A stretch of DNA of 17,486 bases from JANRIC01 sp033765345. GTDB lineage: Bacteria; Bacteroidota; Bacteroidia; Cytophagales; Microscillaceae. The position numbers and the translations under genes are program-made. The stretch spans positions 1 to 17,486 of the forward strand of contig JANRIC010000062.1 in assembly GCA_033765345.1 (NCBI GenBank), given 5' to 3'. Shown in pieces: positions 1-7,841 of the stretch (the first letter of the stretch is position 1; each line of letters starts with the position of its first letter). A model generated the notes under the pieces. The model was given only the letters and a program-made list of their open reading frames with translations, was not told where the DNA came from and did no database searches.

Positions 1-134
1 TTTTTTTTAAATTCATATTTTGTTTTTTTTATTTCTGTGTTTGTTTTTTTTGAATACTCTTTTTTTTTTTTTGTTTCTTTGTTTTTTTTTTTTTTTTCCT
101 CTTTTTTTTTTTTTTTTTCCTGTTTTTTTTTTTT
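1..134. repeat. Cluster of poly-T tracts
   Basis: This stretch is made almost entirely of T runs of about 8 to 18 bases broken by short TG, TC or CC interruptions. It is followed by a C-rich run. The long open frame that crosses it reads as poly-Phe and is a composition artefact. No promoter or gene is visible. It lies at the window edge, so its full extent is unknown. Confidence 0.7.
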
Positions 135-170
135 AACCCCCCCCGCCCGACTCCCTCCCCCCAAGCCTTC

Positions 171-548
171 TTTACATCCTCCGAAGGCTAGTTTCCATCC
201 TCCGAAGGCTTGTTTACATCCTCCTAAGGCTTGTTTACATCCTCCAAAGGCTTGTTTACATCCTCCCAAGGCTTGTTTACATCCTCCGAAGGCTCGTTTG
301 CATCCTCCGAAGGCTTGTTTATATCCTTTGAAGGCTTATTTACATCCTCCGAAGGCTCGTTTGCATCCTCCAAAGGCTTGTTTACATCCTCCGAAGGCTT
401 GTTTGCATCCTCCGAAGGCTTGTTTATATCCTTTGAAGGCTTATTTACATCCTCCGAAGGCTCGTTTGCATCCTCCGAAGGCTTGTTTATATCCTCTGAA
501 GGCTTGTTTATATCCTCTGAAGGCTCGTTTACATGCTCCAAAACACTT
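171..548. repeat. 21-bp minisatellite, 17 full units plus one degenerate unit
   Basis: The tandem unit is 21 bp, beginning TTTACATCCTCCGAAGGCTT, in phase from position 171; the last unit (528-548) is degenerate. Units differ mostly by transitions (ACAT/GCAT/ATAT, CCG/CCA/TTT, TTG/TCG/TTA). Because 21 is a multiple of three, several frames stay open. The plus frame reads a seven-residue repeat of the HPPKACL type, and a minus frame reads a PSEDVNK type that is broken by a TAG in the unit at 213-233. No protein family is recognised, and I treat it as non-coding. Units 7-11 (297-401) and 12-16 (402-506) are near-identical, which indicates a 105-bp block duplication. Confidence 0.9.
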
Positions 549-550
549 CT

Positions 551-728
551 CTCCCCCAACCCCCAACCCCCAACCCCCAACTCCCAACCCCCAACTCCCA
601 ACACCCAACACCCAACCCCAACCCCCAACTCCCAACCCCCAACCCCCAACACCCAACCCCAACCCCCAACCCCAACCCCCAACTCCCAACACCCAACACC
701 CAACCCCAACCCCCAACCCCCAACCCCC
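551..728. repeat. C-rich heptamer array (AACNCCC)n
   Basis: About 25 units of 7 nt, AACCCCC, AACTCCC or AACACCC, with occasional 6-nt units. The plus strand is C-rich. The minus strand reads GGGGGTTGGGGGTT and similar, so it has strong G-quadruplex potential. The array ends 1 nt from the stop codon of the minus-strand gene at 730, so a transcript of that gene would run straight into the G-rich strand. The frames open through it are low-complexity artefacts. Confidence 0.9.
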
Positions 729-729
729 T

Positions 730-1767
730 TTAAAAATAGAATGGGCGGAATTTGAATCCATTTTGGGCATTGTATTCAAGAGCAGGTGCAGGTAGGTGAA
801 TGAGGTTTAGGATATAGAGTGTAGTTTTCCAAAACTTTCGGCGTGCCGGGATGGCGTTCAGGTCAAAATCCACTCCTAGGTAATATTGTCGGTACGATTT
901 CAGACCTGTCAGGGCTTCATTTTGCTGAGTTTCGGCATAAATCATATCCTGTGCCCCGTAGCCCAGTCCTAGATTGAGCCATTTTGGAAAGCGGGAACTT
1001 TCAGGAAAAAACTTATCTAGATCAAAAGACAACCAGTAGGTTTGTCCATTATAGTCTTTGATTAATTCTTCTTGTAGACCCTGCCCCAGTACAGCGGGTC
1101 TTTGTGCAGCCAGCGAGGTACGATGAAATGAAAATTTGGGGTGAATTCGAATTTCGTTCCAGAGTGCAAACTGACCGAAGGCAAACAAAGCCCCTCCCGT
1201 ATTGGCAGCAAAATCACTCCAGGAAGCGCCGTATTCTGAAGAAAATCCATCCAAAATCTCAATAGGAGTCATCAGCATAATTCCAGTCATAGCTCCCCAG
1301 AACATGGCTTTTTTCTCTTGCATTCCAGCCCAACGAAAAGCCTCAGCACTACTTCGGGCAATATGAAAAGCAGAATAAAAATGACCGACTTTATCAATCT
1401 GTCGCCATTCTCCAGAGTCATCAAAAAAGTGAAAATTTGTCTGCTGACCGTCTTTGTACCAGACAAAATACAAACCTGTCATAGCAGCTGTATAGGCAAT
1501 GGAGCCTCCGATGATGAGTTTTTTTAGTCTTTTTTTATGATTGGGAATAGAATCAAAGGTTATTGAGTCTAATAGATACCCAGAGAAGGCAGAAACAGGG
1601 GCTTGCTTATTTTCCAAAGAGTCCGTAAAACCACTTTTTTGTAGTGGATAATTGAAAAATTCTTCGCTTACAAACTGTTTGGAGTTAGCTTTGTTATGAA
1701 GAGGTATTAAAACAGAAAGACAGCAAAAAAATACTAAAAACTTGAAAAATTTGCTACAATATTGCAT
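730..1767 (-). CDS. DUF2279-family predicted periplasmic or membrane protein
   Basis: A protein of 345 residues from the ATG at 1767; a TTG four codons upstream is less likely. The N-terminus is basic then hydrophobic and resembles a signal peptide (KFFKFLVFFCCLSVLIP). A second hydrophobic segment follows a basic patch near residue 85 (LIIGGSIAYTAAMTGLYFVW). The central region, with DKVGHFYSAF, EAFRWAGM, TPIEILDGFSSEYGASWSD and AANTGGALF, matches what I know of the DUF2279 (YfiM-like) family, whose function is unknown. The C-terminal half, with an aromatic end (FRPFYF), may pack against or insert in the outer membrane; that is inference. The TAA stop is followed directly by the G-rich heptamer array. 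It is divergent from the kinase gene. Confidence 0.75.
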   Translation of the reverse strand: MQYCSKFFKFLVFFCCLSVLIPLHNKANSKQFVSEEFFNYPLQKSGFTDSLENKQAPVSAFSGYLLDSITFDSIPNHKKRLKKLIIGGSIAYTAAMTGLYFVWYKDGQQTNFHFFDDSGEWRQIDKVGHFYSAFHIARSSAEAFRWAGMQEKKAMFWGAMTGIMLMTPIEILDGFSSEYGASWSDFAANTGGALFAFGQFALWNEIRIHPKFSFHRTSLAAQRPAVLGQGLQEELIKDYNGQTYWLSFDLDKFFPESSRFPKWLNLGLGYGAQDMIYAETQQNEALTGLKSYRQYYLGVDFDLNAIPARRKFWKTTLYILNLIHLPAPALEYNAQNGFKFRPFYF

Positions 1768-1821
1768 ACGGTTAGTCAAACTAGTGGATATAAATGTGAT
1801 TTTTTTCTAAAATTTATCTAA

Positions 1822-1854
1822 TTTGGTAAACAAATAAAAGATCAAGTATCTTTT
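1822..1854 (+). promoter_or_regulatory. Candidate Bacteroidota promoter for the kinase gene
   Basis: TTTG (1822-1825), a 21-nt spacer and TATCTTTT (1847-1854) match the phylum consensus TTTG-N(17-23)-TAnnTTTG with one mismatch. Transcription would start near 1861. This places an upstream GTG at 1857 before the transcript start and favours the ATG at 1962 as the start codon. A second exact -7 match, TATATTTG at 1941-1948, lacks a good -33 box. Confidence 0.5.
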
Positions 1855-1961
1855 ACGTGTTGTTAGTATTTGGTTTTATCAAAATGATCAGCCTAAAACC
1901 ACCTACAGTATCCCGGCTCGGAAAACGGCAAGAACCAAGCTATATTTGGCTTTGCAAAAAT

Positions 1962-4900
1962 ATGATGAAAAAAATACTTTTTACTTATGGCTTTTTATGG
2001 ATAATAAATACCCTGCAAGCTTCAGATGTGGCATTGCTTCAGGGTATTGAAGACCAGAAGCTTTTGGGTAAATATTTGTATTATCTGGAAGATAAAACAG
2101 AAAACTATTCTATTCAAGATATTACTTCTCCCAAAAATACCCTTTTTTTTCAGAAGACACAAACCGAGATACCCAGGTTAGGGCTTATTACTTCGCCTTA
2201 TTGGTTTAGGTTTGAAGTAAAGAATGTCAGTAAACTAGATCAGGAATATATCATATTGCTGGATGACCCTACGGTTTTTCGGGTGGATTTTTATGTGATG
2301 GATCAACAAAAACTTTGCAGCCGTCAAGTCAGTGGCATTAGTCTCAGGCAGAAACAGCGTGCCGTGAAGGGCAATAAAATAGCCTTTCGGCTGGTGCTTC
2401 CGGCGGGTCAGCAGCGTGAGGTGTACTTTCGGCTAGTCTCTAAAATATATACGGCTGTCCCGGTTTATGTATTATCCAATCGGCACTTCAACGAGATGAT
2501 GAGTCTTCAGCGAAGTCTATTTGGGATGTATTATGGGATCTTGGTATCGATTTGTTTTCTTTGTTTTTTGTTTTTAGTCGGGATTCGTAACCCAACCTAT
2601 CTTTATTTGATTTTTTATGCAGTTTTTAGTGGAATTACAACGGGTACATTTGACGGTTTTACGCCGGAATACTTGCATTTTCTGGTGAGGTGGTTTGACG
2701 GATACCACGATGTGCCGATTACTTTGCTCTGTATGACATCGGGGATGGTGTTTATTATGATGTTTGTCAGACTAAGAGGGTATTCCGGCAGACTTTATCA
2801 GCTAGGGATAGGTTTTATTGTGGGAGTAGGGATTGAGTTGATTTTTTGTTTTTTTTACCGTACGCTGAGTTATCCCTTGATTACACTTACCGCCTTGATT
2901 TATGTGATTTTGGTGATGTGTATTTCTGTAATAGGCGTTAGGCACAAAATCCGGGAAGCTTATTTTGTTTTTGGTGCTTTTAATGTACTTACCCTTGCTG
3001 TTGTAGTGGTTGTACTTTCATTGTATCAAGTATTGCCTTTGACCTTTTTTACGATGTATGGCTTGCATTTTGCCTATATTATTCAGCTTTCTATTTTATT
3101 TTTAGGGGTAGCCGATAGGATACTGGCACTCAAGGAAGAGCTTCGGAGAAAAGAAATAGAAAAGGAGCACGAAAAGCAGCAAATTATTCTTGAAAAAAAC
3201 CTGGAACTGGAAGAAAAAGTAAAACTTCGCACCCAGGAATTGGGTATCCATCAGGCAAGGCTTTTCTCTCTGTTAGAAAACACTTCGGATGTAATCTGGT
3301 CTGTCGACTTGGATTACCGCTTTTTGACACTCAATACCCCGGCACAAAAATATTTCCGTGAGGATATAGGCAGGCATGTAGTAGTTGGAGATTATTTCTT
3401 TGATATTTTTGCAGAGCCTTTTGTTAAGGAATGGAAAGAGTATTATGCCCAGGCTTATGCCCACAATTCATTCAAAATAGTCAAATCTTTTATTAATCCC
3501 CAAAATCTTCCCGAATATTATGAATTTGCCTTTTACACCATCCGAGATGCTGACCAAAATATTCAGGGTTTTTCGGTATTTAAAAGGGATATTACCGATA
3601 GCCGCCTGAGAGAAGAAAAAATTCTTGAAAGCGAATCCAAACTCAATGCAATCATTCACAACAATCATGATGCTATCTGGCTGGTAGACCGTTCTTATCA
3701 GATTATCCACCACAATGCTGCTTTTATTCGCCTGAGTCAAAGTGCATTCGGCAAAGACCCTAAGAATCGTCAGAATTTCCTGGAATTACTCCCTCATACC
3801 AAAGATCATCAAATATGGCAACAACGATTTGAAAAAGCTTTCTCAGGGCAGCAGACCACTTTTATGGATGTCTATGAAGTGGGTTGGGAAAAATATTATT
3901 TTGACATTATGATCTATCCTGTGATTCAGGATGAACGTATCAGCGGCGTAACAGTCATCGCCCGAAATGTAACTGATAAAGAAAATGTCCAGATCGAACT
4001 CAGAAAAAGCGAAGAACGATTTCATCTGGCCGTAGCTGGTAGCCAAGATGGTATCTGGGATTGGGATATAGAAAATAATCAGGTTTATTTCTCCACCCGG
4101 TGGAAAAATATGCTCGGTTATTCTGAAGATGAACTACCCGGCAAGTTTGAGTCTTTCACAAATTTACTACACCCCGAAGATCTGATTAGGGTTACACAAA
4201 CTCTTCAGGCTTATTTTAGCAAACAAACGGATACTTATGATTTGGAAATCCGCCTCAGACACAAAGACGGTGCCTGGAGATGGATCAAAACCAGTGGCAT
4301 TGCACTTTTTAATGAAAAAGGCATCCCTTACCGCATGGCAGGTTCGCACGTGGATATCACACAACGCAAAGAGGACGAGATTAATTTACTGGCTAAAGAA
4401 GCCAACCTGCGGGCTATTCTTGATCATAACGATGACGCAGTGTATCTGCTCAATAATCAGCTAGAATTGGTAGATTTTAATACGGTTTTTGCCAATAACA
4501 TACAAACTAGGTTTGGGATCAAGCCAAAGATAGGAATGAGTGTCTATGATCTATTTAAATCTTTGGACATGAACATGACTCCTGGACAATGGTCGCGCTT
4601 TGAACGAGCCTTGCAAGGAGAGACGCAGATTTATATAGAAGAACTGAATATCGCCGAGAAAAGCCTTATCTTTGAAATCAAAATCTATCCTATTCGCAAA
4701 AACGATAAAATCAAAGGAATCTCAATCTTTGTCAAAGACATTACCGAAGCCAAAAAGGCAGAAGACAGGCTGGAAAGAGCTGTTCGTAGAGCTGAAAGAC
4801 AAGCCAAACAGCTTAAATTTAAAGAAAGAATGCTTTTTGAGTCTGAAATGATGCTTCAGACAGTTATCAATAAATTGCCTTATTCTATTTTCTGGAAAGA

Positions 4901-6803
4901 TAAAAACTCCGTATACTTTGGCTGCAATACGGTATTTGCTCAATTGGCCGGTCTCAGTGACCCTCGGGAAATTATTCACAAAACTGATCACGACCTCCCT
5001 TGGACGCCCTCCCAGTGGGAAGCCTTCAGAGAAGATGATCAAAGCATTATAAAAGATAATATCCCTAAAATGGATATTGAAGTATTACTCTTGGATGCTC
5101 AAGAAGATCAAAGATGGTTTAGTATCAGTAAGATACCCCTTCGAGAACCCGACGGGCAAGTATATGGAATTCTGGGAATGTGTGTAGACATTACCGAGCG
5201 CAAGAAACAGTCTCAATTCCTCGAGAAAGCCAAAGAAACCGCCGAAGAAGCTGCCCTGGCCAAAGCTTTTTTCCTCTCTACCATGACGCACGAGATTCGT
5301 ACACCGCTCAATGCAGTAATCGGGCTTACACACCTGCTTTTGCAAGATGATCCCAAACCCGAACAGGTCGAAAACCTCAAAACGCTCGAGTTTTCTGCCG
5401 GGCAATTAATGACCCTCGTGAATGATATACTGGACTACAATAAAATAGAAGCCCAGAAAATTGAGCTGGAGAAAATTACCTTTAGCCTGGGAAGATTTTT
5501 GAATAACATTCAAAAATCATTCGAGCCCAGGGTTCTGGAGAAGGGCATTGTACTTCAAATCATTCGTGAAAATAAACTCCCGGATAAGATTGTGGGTGAT
5601 CAGGCCCGATTATCTCAAATCCTAAATAATCTGATTAGTAATGCCATAAAGTTTACCAAAAAAGGCAGTGTCAGTGTACGACTAAAACTTATGGAAGAAC
5701 TAGACGATGCTTATCTGCTAAGATTTGAAGTACAAGATACCGGAATAGGTATTGCCGAAGATAAACTAGAAGATATTTTTGATAAATTTTCTCAGGCAAG
5801 CTCCGATATAAACCGTAAGTACGGCGGCACAGGGCTTGGATTATCAATCACTAAAAAATTGCTAGAACTTCATCAAAGTAATATCTTTGTAAAAAGCCGC
5901 CTGGGTGAGGGTTCTGTATTTGGCTTCGAACTTCGCCTACTCAAACCCGAAGAAAATGCTCAAACTATCGAGCAAGAGCACAACTACCAAAGCACTGAAA
6001 ATTCTTATGAGCTTGAAGGACTGAAAATTTTATTCGTAGAAGACCACCCAATCAATCAAATGGTAGGTAGTAAATTTCTTAAAAATTGGGGAATTTCCGT
6101 GGATTTTGCCGATAATGGATTAATTGCTATCGAGAAGTTAGAACAGTATACTTCAGATAATGCCCCGCATCTGATCCTTATGGATATACAGATGCCCGAA
6201 CTAAACGGCTACGAAACCACCAAGCTGATTCGTAATTTACCAAAAACTTATCTGCAAAATATCCCTATTATCGCCCTGACAGCCTCGATGATTGATGAGG
6301 TTAAAGAAGATATCTTTGCAGCCGGTATGAATGATTACGTCTCAAAACCTTTTAACCCCAATGATTTATTTAATAAAATTGCCCGTTATTCAAACAATAA
6401 ATTGCCCAAAAAAGAATCTTCAAACTTAATAATAAACCCTATGAAAGTGAATGGCGCTTTAAATATTGATAACATTAAAAAACTGGTTGGCGATGATCAA
6501 GAATATCGCAAAGAACTTATAGAGCTTTATATTGACTTTTTAGAAAATTTTTATCAAGAATATCGTGATATTCTCGAAAACAAAGACCTAGACCGACTGA
6601 AATATATGGTGCATAAGTCCAAACCCTCCATAGAGTTTCTTGAGCTCGACAATATTGATAAAGAAGTAAACTATATCCGTATTTTGATGGAAAGCCAGGA
6701 TTTTAATCATGATTTTTATCAGTCTTCCATAGATCGCGTCGAGAAAGAATGCCACATCTTGATGGAGATTCTTTCAGGCTATAGCAAACTGGAAAGCGTT
6801 TAA
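1962..6803 (+). CDS. Hybrid sensor histidine kinase: DISMED2-7TM-PASx5-HisKA-HATPase-REC-HPt
   Basis: A 1613-residue inner-membrane sensor from ATG 1962 (ATG 1965 is also possible). In order: signal peptide (1-20), DISMED2-like periplasmic sensor (about 35-170), seven-helix DISM region (about 184-387), coiled coil (about 390-430), five PAS domains (about 434-550, 560-677, 685-805, 816-935, 964-1082), HisKA with phospho-acceptor His1110 (THEIRTPLN), and HATPase_c with NLISNAIKF, DTGIGI and GGTGLGLSI. A receiver domain follows with acidic pocket VEDHP, Asp1408 (LILMDIQMPELNG) and SKPF. The C-terminus is HPt-like, with His1551 in VHKSKPS. The conserved residues needed for His-Asp-His transfer are present. 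No DNA-binding output domain is seen, so phosphate probably passes to an unlinked regulator. The signal is unknown; DISMED2 modules are thought to bind carbohydrates or similar small ligands. The next gene is 71 nt downstream on the same strand. Confidence 0.93.
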   Translation: MMKKILFTYGFLWIINTLQASDVALLQGIEDQKLLGKYLYYLEDKTENYSIQDITSPKNTLFFQKTQTEIPRLGLITSPYWFRFEVKNVSKLDQEYIILLDDPTVFRVDFYVMDQQKLCSRQVSGISLRQKQRAVKGNKIAFRLVLPAGQQREVYFRLVSKIYTAVPVYVLSNRHFNEMMSLQRSLFGMYYGILVSICFLCFLFLVGIRNPTYLYLIFYAVFSGITTGTFDGFTPEYLHFLVRWFDGYHDVPITLLCMTSGMVFIMMFVRLRGYSGRLYQLGIGFIVGVGIELIFCFFYRTLSYPLITLTALIYVILVMCISVIGVRHKIREAYFVFGAFNVLTLAVVVVVLSLYQVLPLTFFTMYGLHFAYIIQLSILFLGVADRILALKEELRRKEIEKEHEKQQIILEKNLELEEKVKLRTQELGIHQARLFSLLENTSDVIWSVDLDYRFLTLNTPAQKYFREDIGRHVVVGDYFFDIFAEPFVKEWKEYYAQAYAHNSFKIVKSFINPQNLPEYYEFAFYTIRDADQNIQGFSVFKRDITDSRLREEKILESESKLNAIIHNNHDAIWLVDRSYQIIHHNAAFIRLSQSAFGKDPKNRQNFLELLPHTKDHQIWQQRFEKAFSGQQTTFMDVYEVGWEKYYFDIMIYPVIQDERISGVTVIARNVTDKENVQIELRKSEERFHLAVAGSQDGIWDWDIENNQVYFSTRWKNMLGYSEDELPGKFESFTNLLHPEDLIRVTQTLQAYFSKQTDTYDLEIRLRHKDGAWRWIKTSGIALFNEKGIPYRMAGSHVDITQRKEDEINLLAKEANLRAILDHNDDAVYLLNNQLELVDFNTVFANNIQTRFGIKPKIGMSVYDLFKSLDMNMTPGQWSRFERALQGETQIYIEELNIAEKSLIFEIKIYPIRKNDKIKGISIFVKDITEAKKAEDRLERAVRRAERQAKQLKFKERMLFESEMMLQTVINKLPYSIFWKDKNSVYFGCNTVFAQLAGLSDPREIIHKTDHDLPWTPSQWEAFREDDQSIIKDNIPKMDIEVLLLDAQEDQRWFSISKIPLREPDGQVYGILGMCVDITERKKQSQFLEKAKETAEEAALAKAFFLSTMTHEIRTPLNAVIGLTHLLLQDDPKPEQVENLKTLEFSAGQLMTLVNDILDYNKIEAQKIELEKITFSLGRFLNNIQKSFEPRVLEKGIVLQIIRENKLPDKIVGDQARLSQILNNLISNAIKFTKKGSVSVRLKLMEELDDAYLLRFEVQDTGIGIAEDKLEDIFDKFSQASSDINRKYGGTGLGLSITKKLLELHQSNIFVKSRLGEGSVFGFELRLLKPEENAQTIEQEHNYQSTENSYELEGLKILFVEDHPINQMVGSKFLKNWGISVDFADNGLIAIEKLEQYTSDNAPHLILMDIQMPELNGYETTKLIRNLPKTYLQNIPIIALTASMIDEVKEDIFAAGMNDYVSKPFNPNDLFNKIARYSNNKLPKKESSNLIINPMKVNGALNIDNIKKLVGDDQEYRKELIELYIDFLENFYQEYRDILENKDLDRLKYMVHKSKPSIEFLELDNIDKEVNYIRILMESQDFNHDFYQSSIDRVEKECHILMEILSGYSKLESV

Positions 6804-6874
6804 TTTTGCATGTGTATTTTTAATTTTAAGCTTTATGATTACTTTGCAGGTTGAATTAAAAGCCACCTGAGTCT

Positions 6875-7468
6875 ATGGCAAGTAATGATGACCTGAGCAA
6901 TTTATCCTATGTTTCTTATCACGAACTGAACCAAGTGGTTCATTCGGGAGACATACTGTTTTATTCCGGTGAAGATGAAGTATCCAAGCTGATTCGCTGG
7001 GTAACCAATTCTATGTGGAGTCACGTGGGCATTCTCATCAAATTGGATGTATTAAATCGTATACTCCTTCTTGAAAGCGTGGAAAATGTAGGGGTTAGGC
7101 TGATCCCTCTCTCCAAATACATTAAAAACATAGAACGTGAAGAAGAAGAAGAAGATTTTTTCGCCCGCCTTGTTATCGCCCGCCATTGCTCGATGGATGA
7201 TCGTAAAATACAAACTATGCTCAATTTTGGAATTGATCAAATCACCAGACCCTATGACCGCGAGGAAATTCAAAGAATTATGATCCGAATTGCCAAAGGT
7301 GAAGGAAAAGCTGAAAGAGATAAAGCCTATATGTGCTCAGAACTAGTCTATGAATGTTTCCGAAAAGTAGGCATCGATATCCCTTACAATCACCTGGGTT
7401 TTATTAGCCCAGAAGACATCTGGAACAACCCGGATATGCTTCCCGTCGCCGAAATAGATCATCTTTGA
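6875..7468 (+). CDS. YiiX-like permuted NlpC/P60 (papain-fold) hydrolase
   Basis: A 197-residue protein with no signal peptide. It shows the circularly permuted NlpC/P60 layout: His50 in SHVGI, Glu67 in LLLES, and the likely nucleophile Cys154 in YMCSELVYECF near the C-terminus. The early motif SGDILFY is also typical. Members of this family (YiiX/YaeF-like, related to LRAT) are thought to cleave amide or ester bonds in peptides or lipids; the substrate here is unknown. A possible -7 box, TTACTTTG (6839-6846), lies upstream, but co-transcription with the kinase gene is equally possible given the 71-nt gap. An acidic run (EREEEEED, residues 88-95) is unusual. The downstream spacer is repeat-rich and shows no terminator. 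Confidence 0.8.
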   Translation: MASNDDLSNLSYVSYHELNQVVHSGDILFYSGEDEVSKLIRWVTNSMWSHVGILIKLDVLNRILLLESVENVGVRLIPLSKYIKNIEREEEEEDFFARLVIARHCSMDDRKIQTMLNFGIDQITRPYDREEIQRIMIRIAKGEGKAERDKAYMCSELVYECFRKVGIDIPYNHLGFISPEDIWNNPDMLPVAEIDHL

Positions 7469-7486
7469 GAATTAAAATAATTAAAG

Positions 7487-7621
7487 GAATTAAAATAATT
7501 AAGGGAATGAAGGGAATTAAAATAATTGAGGGAATGAAGGAAATTAAAATAATTACGGGAATGAAGGAAATTAAAATAATTAAGGGAATGAAGGAAATTA
7601 AAGAAATTAAAGGAATTAAGG
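7487..7621. repeat. AT-rich 27-bp tandem repeat, about five units
   Basis: Units start at 7487, 7514, 7541, 7568 and 7595 (the last is degenerate), with a partial unit at 7469. Each unit combines AATTAAAATAATT with AAGGGAATGAAGG. There are no spacers between units, so this is not a CRISPR array. The AATTAAGGGAATT-type core recurs in reverse complement at 17234-17247 and 17327-17340, which suggests a repeat family present elsewhere in the genome. The rest of 7622-7771 shows nothing recognisable. Confidence 0.85.
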
Positions 7622-7771
7622 GAATTCAAGGAAATTAAGGGAATACGAATTACAAGGCAGTTATACCCAGATTGAAGTGATTTGCCTGATTTTCTTGATT
7701 GATTAGCTTGATTATTAATGATTTAAAAGCTAAAATCTCGGAAAACCACTTCGGTTTGAGTATAAATAAAA

Positions 7772-7841
7772 ATTACCCACTACCCATTACCCATTACCCA
7801 TTACCCATTACCCATTACCCATTACCCATTACCCATTACCC
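7772..7841. repeat. Ten ATTACCC heptamers abutting a start codon
   Basis: Ten contiguous 7-nt units fill 7772-7841; the second is ACTACCC and all others are ATTACCC. The next base is the A of the ATG at 7842. The whole 5' leader next to the start codon is therefore repeat, with no ribosome binding site. The minus strand reads GGGTAAT and has enough G3 runs for a G-quadruplex. Change in unit number would move any promoter relative to the gene in 7-nt steps. Confidence 0.95.

Noticed and set aside
171..548. CRISPR array
   Set aside because: Repeats are contiguous with no unique spacers and no cas genes; the same holds for the 27-bp array at 7487-7621.
224..709. Minus-strand frame with GVGGWGLG and PSEDVNK repeats
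   Set aside because: It has low complexity, a TAG in the unit at 213-233 and no start context. Repeat units of 21 bp keep frames open by chance.
37..795. 252-codon plus-strand frame through the poly-T and minisatellite region (HPPKA repeats)
   Set aside because: It is made only of poly-Phe, 21-bp repeat and C-rich heptamers, and its end overlaps the 3' end of a real minus-strand gene.
1857..1961. GTG start 35 codons upstream for the kinase
   Set aside because: It would lie at or before the predicted transcript start. The ATG at 1962 gives a clear signal peptide, which the longer form would bury.
4237..4464. Short plus-strand frame inside the kinase gene
   Set aside because: It is a shadow frame of the kinase coding sequence with no recognisable protein.
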